From NCBI RefSeq assembly GCF_016785185.1, contig NZ_JAEKDY010000140.1: DNA of 8,014 nt; one strand, written 5' to 3'. Made by a program: the position numbers and the translations under genes. Below the pieces are notes generated by a model. It saw nothing but the letters and a program-made list of their open reading frames with translations. It searched no databases and had not been told where the DNA came from. The stretch is from Heyndrickxia sporothermodurans. Lineage in GTDB: Bacteria; Bacillota; Bacilli; Bacillales; Bacillaceae_C. Each line of letters opens with the position of its first letter. Position 1 is the first letter of the stretch. Shown here in pieces: positions 1-6,020 of this stretch.

Positions 1-126
1 TTTTCTAAGGTTGTTGGGTGTGTGGTAACCTCAATTATCCTTAGATTTAGGGGGGTGGCAATTTTTTTGCTCAAAAATCCCTCTATTAAGGTAGTTTATA
101 GCCTATTTTATATAAAAGTTTTGACA
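1..126 (-). other. Foreign sequence interrupting dppD, with a possible partial ORF running off the left edge
   Basis: From about position 127 leftward the sequence no longer encodes anything like an oligopeptide-transport ATPase. The stretch is AT-rich near the junction. On the minus strand an open frame can be read from a TTG at 74 to the window edge (at least 24 codons, ending ...EVTTHPTTLE), with a weak GAGGG just upstream and an in-frame stop before it. I do not recognise this peptide. Such an abrupt break within a conserved gene is what the edge of an insertion sequence or a deletion/rearrangement endpoint would produce, but no transposase motif or defined terminal repeat is visible in these 126 bases. 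A 7-bp inverted repeat (TCTAAGG at 4-10, CCTTAGA at 39-45) is also present and may be chance. Confidence 0.35.
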
Positions 127-327
127 ATACGTTATTTTTCCAGGGGGTGTTGGTATTAAATCCATAATCGCTTGAACTGTTACGCTTTTTCCACTTCCAC
201 TTTCTCCAACAATGGCCATGATTTCGCCTTTATTCACGTGGAAGGAAACATCACGGACCGCTTTTACCTCACCGCCATATGTTTTAAAATTCACTTCTAA
301 ATTCGAAACCTCTAATAAACGCTCCAT
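103..327 (-). pseudogene. dppD: dppD-like ABC transporter ATP-binding protein, truncated to its N-terminus
   Basis: This is the start of the ATPase subunit of a dipeptide/oligopeptide ABC importer (DppD/OppD family), which normally has about 320-340 residues. Residues 1 to about 67 fit the family: the beta-strand start LLEVSNLEVNF, the aromatic A-loop region near Y17, and a perfect Walker A, GESGSGKS, near residues 41-48. Homology continues through IPTPPGKIT and then stops. Seven unrelated codons (YCQNFYIK without its first residue counted) lead to TAG at 103-105. The Q-loop, ABC signature, Walker B and the C-terminal cysteine-rich oligopeptide-binding extension are all absent, so the product cannot hydrolyse ATP. 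The start is secure: TAGGAGGTG lies just upstream of the ATG at 327 and overlaps the dppC stop. The break lies at about 127-132, where the foreign left-edge sequence begins. The rest of dppD may lie beyond the window on the far side of an insertion. Confidence 0.85.
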
Positions 328-338
328 GTTTTCACCTC

Positions 339-1283
339 CTAGTCACCGCTTCTTGGATCTAAGGCATCCTGAACTCCATCTCCAAATGCATTAAAAGCAA
401 ACATTGTTAATGAAATGAGAAAGCCCGGGAAAAATAATCTCCACCATTGACCACTTAAAATAACACCTAATGCATCATTAGCCATCGTCCCCCAGCTCGC
501 ATGTGGAGCTTGTACACCTAAGCCAAGAAAGCTTAAAAAGGATTCAGCGAAAATCGCTTGAGGAATGGTAAATGTTAAATTGACGATAATAATCCCAAGT
601 GTATTTGGAATTAAATGCTTTAAAATAATTTTTGGATGGGATGTACCTAATTTTTCAGCAGCTAAAACATACTCCTGTGTTTTTAACTGCAATACTTGTC
701 CGCGTATGATCCGTGCCATACCAATCCAACCAGTCACGGTTAATGCAATAATAATGGTTGGTACTCCCGGCTCCATGATCACCATTAATAAAATAACAAC
801 GAGTAAATAAGGAATACCGTATAAAACTTCCACAATTCTCATGAGCGTGCTGTCTATTCGGTCTCCCTTTTTTCCACGTCCTGCCATATAACCGGAAACC
901 CCGCCAATAACGACGCCGAGCAATAAATCAATCAATGCGGCGACAAGTCCAATCGTCAATGACACTCTGGCTCCATACCATGTTCGTGCCCACATATCTC
1001 TTCCAAGATCATCGGTTCCAAACCAGTGCTCACTTGACGGCGCTAAATTGGCTTTCGTCAGACTTTGATCAGAAGGACTATATGACACCATCGATGGGCC
1101 AAAAATGGCAAAAAACACAATGATGACAAGTAGAGTGAATCCTAAGACGGCCAGCTTATTTTTTACGATTTTTAGAAGAGCGTCCTTCCAAGCACTTAAA
1201 GACGGACGTTGGATGGAATCCGCTACTAATCTTTTTGGATCGGCTGGCCGAAATAGGGATTGATCGATTTTTTTATCTAACAT
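339..1283 (-). CDS. dppC: Dipeptide/oligopeptide ABC transporter permease DppC
   Basis: This is an inner-membrane permease subunit (OppC/DppC type, BPD_transp_1) of a peptide importer, pairing with DppB to form the channel. It has 314 residues, the usual family length. A cytoplasmic N-terminal arm of about 40 residues precedes the first membrane segment (about 44-62). The OppC hallmark FGTDDLGRD lies at 88-96. Further membrane segments follow at roughly 108-130, 157-170 and 176-192, with two more towards the C-terminus. The EAA loop that docks on the ATPase is at about 204-226 (EYVLAAEKLGTSHPKIILKH). The C-terminus DALDPRSGD is typical. The ATG follows the dppB stop by a single base, and its ribosome site (AAGGGGGA) lies inside the last dppB codons, so the two genes are probably translationally coupled. 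The stop TAG overlaps the dppD ribosome site. Exact substrate preference (di- versus oligopeptide) cannot be read from the sequence; the Dpp label rests on the adjacent dppA. Confidence 0.92.
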   Translation of the reverse strand: MLDKKIDQSLFRPADPKRLVADSIQRPSLSAWKDALLKIVKNKLAVLGFTLLVIIVFFAIFGPSMVSYSPSDQSLTKANLAPSSEHWFGTDDLGRDMWARTWYGARVSLTIGLVAALIDLLLGVVIGGVSGYMAGRGKKGDRIDSTLMRIVEVLYGIPYLLVVILLMVIMEPGVPTIIIALTVTGWIGMARIIRGQVLQLKTQEYVLAAEKLGTSHPKIILKHLIPNTLGIIIVNLTFTIPQAIFAESFLSFLGLGVQAPHASWGTMANDALGVILSGQWWRLFFPGFLISLTMFAFNAFGDGVQDALDPRSGD

Positions 1284-1284
1284 G

Positions 1285-2211
1285 TTAATCCCCCTTACTT
1301 GTCAGCTTAATTCTTGGATCTATAAGCCGGTATGAAATATCGATTAAAAACAATGTCACAACGAGAATGACACTAAAGAATACGGTCGTTCCCATAATGA
1401 CTGGATAATCACGATTGAAGATACTATCTACGAAATAACGCCCTATCCCTGGGATAGCAAAGATTTTCTCAATTACAAATGTTCCGGTAATTAATGAGAC
1501 AAATAATGGACCTATGAAGGTAACTACCGGTAAAATCGCATTTCGTATTCCATGTTTGAAAACTAGCTTCGTCGTTGTTAAGCCCTTTGCATCTGCAGTC
1601 TTAATATAATTTTGATTCATTACATCAATCATGCTCGAACGCATAAAGCGGGCAACAACAGCTAATGGTGTAGTTGCAAGGGCAATGGAAGGTAAAATCG
1701 TATGCTGCCATGTGCCCCATGATGCAACCGGCAATATCCCCCATTTAACAGCGAAAAACTTAATTAAAAGCGGTGCTAATATAAAGCTAGGTATAGATAT
1801 TCCTATGATGGCGATTACCATCGCCGTATAGTCTAAAAATCGATTATGATTTAAAGCGGCAATGATCCCTAGTAAAAGACCAAAAATTAAGGCAATGACA
1901 ATGGATTGAAGCCCCAGTGTGGCGGAAGCGGGAAAACCTGATGCAATAATATCATTGACCGTTCTTGTCTTTGATTGGATGGATGGTCCCAAGTCCAACG
2001 TCACTAAACTTTTTAAATAAAGTACATATTGGACCGGAATTGGTTTATCTAAGTTGTAGTTGGCTCGTATATTTTCTAATACCTCTTGAGGTAAGACATC
2101 TGCATCCGATGCAAATGGATCGCCTGGGATGAGTTTCATAATAACGAATGTTAACGTTGCAATGACCCATATCGTCAAAATCATCGTAAAAAATCGTTTT
2201 AATATATACAA
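1285..2211 (-). CDS. dppB: Dipeptide/oligopeptide ABC transporter permease DppB
   Basis: This is the partner permease of DppC (OppB/DppB type). With a TTG start at 2211 it has 308 residues. The N-terminus MYILKRFFTMILTIWV is the standard short cytoplasmic arm plus first membrane segment, followed by LIPGDPF (about 27-33), a family hallmark. Membrane segments lie at roughly 7-26, 99-120, 128-150, 171-190, 225-245 and 272-292. The EAA loop is at about 201-223 (NYIKTADAKGLTTTKLVFKH), and the C-terminal DISYRLIDPRIKL is typical. An in-frame ATG at 2232 would add MNGGVCG, but those codons are the ribosome site itself (GGAGGT at 2221-2226, nine bases before the TTG), and nothing precedes that ATG. 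I therefore prefer TTG. The gene starts 181 bases after dppA ends, a long gap for an operon, and that gap carries the 7-bp tandem repeat. No substrate-binding protein gene lies between dppA and the truncated dppD. Confidence 0.92.
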   Translation of the reverse strand: MYILKRFFTMILTIWVIATLTFVIMKLIPGDPFASDADVLPQEVLENIRANYNLDKPIPVQYVLYLKSLVTLDLGPSIQSKTRTVNDIIASGFPASATLGLQSIVIALIFGLLLGIIAALNHNRFLDYTAMVIAIIGISIPSFILAPLLIKFFAVKWGILPVASWGTWQHTILPSIALATTPLAVVARFMRSSMIDVMNQNYIKTADAKGLTTTKLVFKHGIRNAILPVVTFIGPLFVSLITGTFVIEKIFAIPGIGRYFVDSIFNRDYPVIMGTTVFFSVILVVTLFLIDISYRLIDPRIKLTSKGD

Positions 2212-2305
2212 CCCGCATACACCTCCATTCATTATTTAGGCTTGATCTTTTAAATTCCACGGTGGCATAGTTTAACGATAAAATGCTCTTTTTTACTGTA
2301 ACGAC

Positions 2306-2336
2306 CCTTTAACCTTTAACCTTTAACCCTTAACCC
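2306..2336. repeat. Tandem 7-bp repeat (CCTTTAA, about 4.5 copies) between dppA and dppB
   Basis: On the plus strand CCTTTAA occurs at 2306-2312, 2313-2319 and 2320-2326, followed by a one-base variant CCCTTAA at 2327-2333 and a partial CCC. Read on the coding strand this is TTAAAGG repeated, lying 95-125 bases upstream of the dppB start. The unit does not encode protein here. Such short direct repeats can change copy number by slippage and may be binding sites for a regulator or simply neutral DNA. The rest of the 2212-2392 gap shows only a small GGTA/TACC hairpin potential just after the dppA stop and no convincing promoter or terminator. Confidence 0.85.
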
Positions 2337-2392
2337 AACTATCGCTTAAAAGCTGAGTAGTACTAAAGTCCTTAGGTATAATTTACCTCTAC

Positions 2393-3238
2393 TTATGCAT
2401 TTACATTTCCTAGAACACCATTGGTAGCTGCAATGGCAATAATGACACAACCCCACATATGCTTATACGCAGTGATGATATCGTCGCAAGTAAATTGAAT
2501 TCTTTTCGGACTAATCTGCTTCACAGTTGGAAGTGTGGTGGTCATCTTCGCTTGCTGTGATCCCTTAAATTCAATTTCAAATGTAACAGGGCCATCTAAA
2601 GCGAGTGGTTGAAACGAACTTATTTTCTTCATTGCGCTTTCCGCTTTTTCGCGAATCTCCTTGTGAGTGACATCCGGATGAATGAGTTCTGCAGCAAATC
2701 GGTCAACGGCTCTTTTCACTACAACAGCTTCCACATCTGGAAGAGTTTCCTTTACTTCTTTGACATAAGCATCGTCACCGCTGATAAAGACCGCGGGAAC
2801 GCCAAAGCCACCTGCAACAAATGCATTCATCTCGGTTTCACCAACCACTTTGCCACCTATTTTCATTTCGTTTACACATATACCTGCTAATGTGTGGCTG
2901 ATTATCGCATCTGAACCGCCTTCTCTCCCATGATGACCGACAAACATAATCGCATCAAACGTATTGTCCAATCCCTCTAGCTGGCACATCACACGATTGC
3001 TTCCAGACACTAATCTGGCTCTAGAATCTAAGTCCTCAATTAGGATATTTGACATATTTCCATGGCCATCCGCGACAACTACCTCGGTAGCTCCTCCGTT
3101 AAATGCTCCTTCAATCGCTGCATTTACTTCAGATGTCATCAATTTTCTAAACCGCTGGTATTCAGCATCGGTTTTTAACTGCTGATTCGTTGCAACCCCA
3201 GATATCCCTTCAATATCGGCCGAAATAAATACTTTCAT
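2393..3238 (-). CDS. dppA: D-aminopeptidase DppA (M55 family)
   Basis: This zinc-dependent D-aminopeptidase (peptidase family M55) cleaves N-terminal D-amino acids such as D-Ala from short peptides; B. subtilis DppA forms a self-compartmentalising decamer. The product has 281 residues, close to the family length. The signature SADIEGISG lies at 6-14 with the metal ligands D8 and E10. Matching metal-site residues are visible in DGHG (H59), GHHG (H103, with H102 beside it) and GETE (E134). H115 in SHT lies in the conserved IISHT segment. No signal peptide is present, so it is cytosolic. The start is ATG 3238, with AAAGGGGGA seven bases upstream. An earlier in-frame ATG at 3274 would translate that ribosome site as KKGET and is rejected. 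It lies 50 bases after the lrp-like gene and ahead of dppBCD, matching the dpp operon logic of B. subtilis except for the added regulator. Likely role: using D-amino-acid peptides from wall turnover or sporulation. Confidence 0.93.
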   Translation of the reverse strand: MKVFISADIEGISGVATNQQLKTDAEYQRFRKLMTSEVNAAIEGAFNGGATEVVVADGHGNMSNILIEDLDSRARLVSGSNRVMCQLEGLDNTFDAIMFVGHHGREGGSDAIISHTLAGICVNEMKIGGKVVGETEMNAFVAGGFGVPAVFISGDDAYVKEVKETLPDVEAVVVKRAVDRFAAELIHPDVTHKEIREKAESAMKKISSFQPLALDGPVTFEIEFKGSQQAKMTTTLPTVKQISPKRIQFTCDDIITAYKHMWGCVIIAIAATNGVLGNVNA

Positions 3239-3269
3239 GAATGTCTCCCCCTTTTTGAGGAACAAAGGC

Positions 3270-3284
3270 GACAAGTCCCTTGTC
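3270..3284. promoter_or_regulatory. Perfect inverted repeat between the lrp-like gene and dppA
   Basis: GACAAG (3270-3275), spacer TCC, CTTGTC (3279-3284) forms a perfect 6-bp palindrome in the 50-base gap, starting just after the regulator's stop codon. It is flanked by weaker symmetry (GGAACAAAGG to the left against CCTTGTCCC to the right). As RNA it could form a small hairpin upstream of the dppA ribosome site. As DNA it could be an operator. No T-tract follows on the minus strand, so it is not an intrinsic terminator. Function is inferred only from position. Confidence 0.4.
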
Positions 3285-3288
3285 CCTT

Positions 3289-3735
3289 TTAAAAATAATC
3301 GAACGAATTTTTATATACTTGTAGCTGTACAATCGTATTAAAGTGGGTAATTTCTTGAATTTGATTTAATTTGTTGATCGTCTCGGTGATTTCTTCTTGA
3401 TTTGGTGCAGTTGTTTGCACAAGTAGTGGATATTCCCCAGATGTTAATGTGATATATCGGACACCTTTTATTTTTTTCAGTAATTCAATCACTTTCGAAA
3501 TGGAATGAGGGCCAACTTTTATTTGAATAATAGCACCAGATTTCAGACCAAGTGTAATCGGATTCACTACACCAACAACTTCTAATATTTTGTTTTCTAC
3601 TAAACTTTTATAACGAAGCCTAATTGTTTTTTCCGTTACATTTAGTCGTCCAGCAATCTCTTTAAATGCCATTCGACCGTCCATAGATAATGCTTTAATT
3701 ATTCCACGATCTAAATCATCAATCTCGTAATCCAT
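3289..3735 (-). CDS. Lrp/AsnC family transcriptional regulator
   Basis: This is a DNA-binding regulator of the feast/famine (Lrp/AsnC) family, which forms dimers and octamers and usually senses an amino acid through its C-terminal domain. It has 148 residues, the normal length. The N-terminal winged helix-turn-helix spans about 5-60: DDLDRGIIKALSMDGR is the classic LD..D..IL..L..(D/N)(A/G)R opening, and the recognition region is LNVTEKTIRLRYKSL. The C-terminal RAM ligand/oligomerisation domain covers about 66-145 and contains the usual GEYPLLVQ turn. The ATG at 3735 has a strong AAAGGAGGT site. It is the first gene of the operon with dppA and dppBCD. Its promoters carry perfect palindromes, as expected for autoregulation. 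By position it probably controls peptide uptake in response to an amino acid or peptide product; the ligand cannot be told from the sequence. It is not CodY, the known dpp regulator of B. subtilis. Confidence 0.92.
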   Translation of the reverse strand: MDYEIDDLDRGIIKALSMDGRMAFKEIAGRLNVTEKTIRLRYKSLVENKILEVVGVVNPITLGLKSGAIIQIKVGPHSISKVIELLKKIKGVRYITLTSGEYPLLVQTTAPNQEEITETINKLNQIQEITHFNTIVQLQVYKNSFDYF

Positions 3736-3770
3736 AGATTACCTCCTTTTTGCATTTAGTACTATAAAAC

Positions 3771-3793
3771 GGAATATTATTATGAAATATTCC
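3771..3793. promoter_or_regulatory. Candidate Lrp operator overlapping the proximal lrp promoter
   Basis: GGAATATT (3771-3778), seven-base spacer, AATATTCC (3786-3793): a perfect 8-bp inverted repeat, 23 bp overall. It covers the -10 element and most of the spacer of the proximal promoter of the regulator gene, so a bound dimer would block polymerase. Lrp/AsnC proteins commonly bind AT-rich palindromes at their own promoter. A near-identical palindrome lies upstream of the peptidase gene (5995-6020). That the neighbouring regulator binds here is inference. Confidence 0.6.
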
Positions 3794-3802
3794 ATTTTCC
3801 AA
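3774..3802 (-). promoter_or_regulatory. Proximal sigma-A-type promoter of the lrp-dpp operon
   Basis: On the minus strand TTGGAA (3802-3797), a 17-base spacer and TAATAT (3779-3774) make a good vegetative promoter. Transcription would start near 3766, about 30 bases before the ATG at 3735, with the ribosome site well placed in between. The perfect palindrome GGAATATT/AATATTCC sits on top of it. Confidence 0.65.
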
Positions 3803-3834
3803 TACTAATTTCACTTTTTACTATCAAAAAAGAG

Positions 3835-3862
3835 AATATAAATGGTATTATATATTTATATT
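3835..3862. promoter_or_regulatory. Second inverted repeat, over the distal lrp promoter
   Basis: AATATAAAT (3835-3843), ten-base spacer, ATTTATATT (3854-3862): a perfect 9-bp inverted repeat covering the -10 element of the distal promoter. Its centre lies about 66 bp, roughly six helical turns, from the centre of the proximal palindrome, and both contain an AATAT core. The AT richness raises the odds of coincidence. A second Lrp-dimer site in phase with the first is an inference. Confidence 0.4.
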
Positions 3863-3875
3863 TTTCAGAAATCAA
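3847..3875 (-). promoter_or_regulatory. Distal sigma-A-type promoter of the lrp-dpp operon
   Basis: On the minus strand TTGATT (3875-3870), a 17-base spacer and a consensus TATAAT (3852-3847). Transcription would start near 3840, giving a leader of about 105 bases before the regulator's ATG. This matches the consensus better than the proximal promoter. Its -10 is covered by an inverted repeat, and its -35 overlaps a CodY-like box. Confidence 0.6.
3860..3874. promoter_or_regulatory. CodY-like box at the distal promoter
   Basis: The 15 bases ATTTTTCAGAAATCA match the published CodY consensus AATTTTCWGAAAATT at 11 of 15 positions, including the whole central TTTTCAGAAA core. The site overlaps the -35 element and spacer of the distal promoter, a position suited to repression. 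CodY represses dpp in B. subtilis during growth on rich medium, which makes the match plausible. Four mismatches in AT-rich DNA leave it uncertain. Confidence 0.35.
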
Positions 3876-4009
3876 TAACTTTTATAAAAATTCAGTAGGT
3901 TCCTACAACGTGTTTTTTCACAAATGCAAAAGTTTATATCGGGAACGGGAAAATAATCGAAGAAAAGTGTATGTAGAACTGCTAGCAAAAATTATATACT
4001 TTTATTTTT
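3876..4009. other. Intergenic stretch without recognisable features
   Basis: This stretch between the distal lrp promoter and the peptidase terminator is AT-rich and contains no ORF of note. I see no repeat longer than a few bases and no convincing second promoter. It could hold upstream activator or Lrp half-sites, but nothing stands out. Confidence 0.5.
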
Positions 4010-4050
4010 ATAAAAAGATGGGTGTCCCATTAATGTTGGGCACCCATCTT
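4010..4050 (-). terminator. Rho-independent terminator of the S9 peptidase gene
   Basis: On the minus strand the arm AAGATGGGTGCCCA pairs with TGGGACACCCATCTT (one bulged base) around a seven-base loop, followed directly by a T-rich tail (TTTTTAT). It begins 12 bases after the peptidase stop codon. On the plus strand no T-tract follows, so it serves the peptidase only. It also insulates the lrp-dpp operon from peptidase transcription. Confidence 0.9.
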
Positions 4051-4062
4051 CACTTATCACGT

Positions 4063-5868
4063 TTAGTTTTCTATAGTTGTTGACTCCATTAAATGCTTTG
4101 TAAAAAATTCAATCGTATTCTTATGCATGGTCAAATGATTTTCTAATCTTTCTGTCTGGTGCCCCTCATCTTCAAAAATAATTAAGTCAACCTCTTGATG
4201 ATCAGCCTTCATCTTCTCCACCATTTGTTCGGATTCTCTTACTGGAACTCGGGTATCATTTCGCCCGTGAAAAACGAAGAGCGGCACCTTTATTTTGTGT
4301 GAATGATTCAACGGAGCTATTACATCAAAAAATTCACGATCCCGATCTAAAGATCCATACTCACATTCCCTTAAACGACGTCTCCATTCGCCTGTATTTT
4401 CCAACATCGTTTCCAAATGGGAAATACCAACGATATCAACACCTGCCGCCCATAAATCGGGATAATGGGTGAGAGCAGCCAACACCATAAATCCTCCATA
4501 GCTTCGCCCCATAATTCCAATATTTCCTGGATCAACCCCATGTGTATCAATTAAATCCTTCACTAACCATTCAAGGTCGCGCACAGAGTCCATTCGTTTC
4601 CGGGCATCATCCAGTTTAAGATAGCTTCTGCCATAGCCATTACTTCCTCGTACATTTGGAGCAGCAACAGCAAAACCTTGATGGACTAAAAATTGAATAA
4701 CGGGGTTATAATCCGCTTTTGACTGTCCTTCTGGCCCACCATGTACATAGATGACAGCTGGCTTATTTTTGTCATGGCCTTGGCTATAGTAAAAATAAGG
4801 TACTTCCAATTGATCAAAAGATTGATAGGTACAGATTTTCGGAGCTTGCCCACTTCGACTAATCATCTCCGATTGACTAATAGTAGTTAATCGCTTAAGT
4901 TTCTTAGAAGAAAGGGAATATTTCCATATGTCTCCTGGAATGGTTGGAGTTTTTAGCGAAAAAATGAATTCATCAGGATTCAACCAAGAAATCGACTCAA
5001 TGACACCATCCGGAATACCTTTTATATATTCTTTTTCATTCGAGTCAGGAAGGTAAAGCCATAGCCTTGAAATACCTCCTTCATTCAGTGTTAACGCCAA
5101 GTAATCCTCGTTGGGAGATTTCTTCAATTCTCCTATATCCCATTTTTCCCAATGGAGAAGCTTTTCTAGTTTCTCTGGATGTTCAAAAGTAAACCGGGCT
5201 AGATACAATGTTTCTTCTCCGAGATCGGTTAGAACATACCCTCCCTCTTTACTTTTCATCATCACGGGTGATTGATAACGAGCTGGATGATGGTCTTCTC
5301 CGATTCTCGTTTTCTCCTTCGTATGTATATTTAATCGATAGATAGCACTATCAATATTCGATTCGGGGATATCAATTATTAGATGATCTTGATCAAGCCA
5401 GCTTAACGGGGTACAATTTCCATCATATTGAGTAACTTCTCTTATCTCTTTCGTGGCAACCTCTACAATAAACACATCAAAGTAACCCGGTTGACGGCGA
5501 TTACTAGAATACGAGAAATATTGTCCATCAGGAGACCATCCACCTAAATAATGAAAATGCTCGAGGGATTCGACCAATGTTTCCAATTTGTCATGCTTTT
5601 GATCATACAAATAAATTTGCTGTTTCTCATTTCCTTTATCATCTATACCGATTACCGTCATTTCACCATTCGGCGAATGATGAATACTCATCGGACGGTC
5701 TTTCGTTTCTATATATTGGACTGGATTTTGTTTCTCATCTAAAGTCCAGATTTGAGGCATCCCTGTTATTTTAGAAACAAATGTGAATGTCTCTTTTTTT
5801 GGAATGACTTGTGATTTATATGCCGCATTCACCTGTAAATATTCGAGTAATTCCTCTTGATTGATCAT
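4063..5868 (-). CDS. Prolyl oligopeptidase family serine peptidase (S9, acylaminoacyl-peptidase/dipeptidyl-aminopeptidase type)
   Basis: This is a cytosolic serine peptidase of 601 residues, near the usual 600-660 for bacterial S9C enzymes. The N-terminal half (about 25-345) is a beta-propeller with repeated WSPDG/SPNG-type blades (for example GGWSPDGQYFSYSSNR near 109-124). The C-terminal alpha/beta hydrolase domain (about 350-595) holds the oxyanion-region HGGPEG, the nucleophile motif GRSYGG (S456), an Asp in HGRNDTRVP (D538) and a His in DEGHQT (H570), so the full catalytic triad is present. No signal peptide or membrane segment is seen. The ATG at 5868 follows GGAGAGGG by four bases. The in-frame ATG at 5883 would translate that ribosome site and has none of its own. 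The gene is a single unit with its own promoters and terminator. Beside a peptide importer and D-aminopeptidase it probably breaks imported or recycled peptides down further. Exact specificity (acylated, prolyl or dipeptidyl) is not visible. Confidence 0.9.
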   Translation of the reverse strand: MINQEELLEYLQVNAAYKSQVIPKKETFTFVSKITGMPQIWTLDEKQNPVQYIETKDRPMSIHHSPNGEMTVIGIDDKGNEKQQIYLYDQKHDKLETLVESLEHFHYLGGWSPDGQYFSYSSNRRQPGYFDVFIVEVATKEIREVTQYDGNCTPLSWLDQDHLIIDIPESNIDSAIYRLNIHTKEKTRIGEDHHPARYQSPVMMKSKEGGYVLTDLGEETLYLARFTFEHPEKLEKLLHWEKWDIGELKKSPNEDYLALTLNEGGISRLWLYLPDSNEKEYIKGIPDGVIESISWLNPDEFIFSLKTPTIPGDIWKYSLSSKKLKRLTTISQSEMISRSGQAPKICTYQSFDQLEVPYFYYSQGHDKNKPAVIYVHGGPEGQSKADYNPVIQFLVHQGFAVAAPNVRGSNGYGRSYLKLDDARKRMDSVRDLEWLVKDLIDTHGVDPGNIGIMGRSYGGFMVLAALTHYPDLWAAGVDIVGISHLETMLENTGEWRRRLRECEYGSLDRDREFFDVIAPLNHSHKIKVPLFVFHGRNDTRVPVRESEQMVEKMKADHQEVDLIIFEDEGHQTERLENHLTMHKNTIEFFTKHLMESTTIEN

Positions 5869-5953
5869 TTTTCCCTCTCCCATCTAGTTGAATTTAAAAC
5901 TATACTAAAGTTTGATGATGATTAATTTTTTTTGCTTGAATCGCTACCGGTGC

Positions 5954-5981
5954 ATTTTAAGATAAAGCATTATGAAAACAA
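5954..5981 (-). promoter_or_regulatory. Possible proximal promoter of the peptidase gene
   Basis: On the minus strand TTGTTT (5981-5976), a 16-base spacer and TAAAAT (5959-5954). The spacing is slightly short and the -35 imperfect. It would give a leader of about 80 bases. It is an alternative to the palindrome-covered site further upstream, or a partner to it. Confidence 0.35.
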
Positions 5982-5994
5982 GGATAACAAAACT

Positions 5995-6020
5995 GAATAT
6001 ATTAATAAATAAATATATTC
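5995..6020. promoter_or_regulatory. Candidate operator upstream of the peptidase, related to the lrp palindrome
   Basis: GAATATATT (5995-6003), eight-base spacer, AATATATTC (6012-6020): a perfect 9-bp inverted repeat. It shares GAATAT...ATATTC symmetry and near-equal length (26 versus 23 bp) with the palindrome over the lrp promoter. As there, it covers the -10 and spacer of a promoter whose -35 is TTGGAA. It lies 127-152 bases upstream of the peptidase start. Control by the adjacent Lrp-like protein is an inference from this likeness. Confidence 0.45.

Noticed and set aside
1..126. Left-edge sequence considered as a named insertion sequence end
   Set aside because: No recognisable transposase motif or terminal repeat is present in the 126 bases, and comparison with the right edge shows no matching repeat. 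Kept only as unexplained foreign sequence.
2045..2260. Minus-strand frame of 71 codons overlapping the start of dppB
   Set aside because: It overlaps the conserved dppB N-terminus in another frame, and its composition is unlike a protein family. It is a shadow of dppB.
2237..2300. Search for a promoter for dppB in the dppA-dppB gap
   Set aside because: Candidate -35 elements such as TTACAG have no acceptable -10 at proper spacing. The genes are best explained by the upstream operon promoters.
4010..4050. Strong hairpin considered as a bidirectional terminator or small RNA
   Set aside because: The T-tract follows only on the minus strand, directly after the peptidase stop, and no plus-strand gene ends here. 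A simple terminator explains it.
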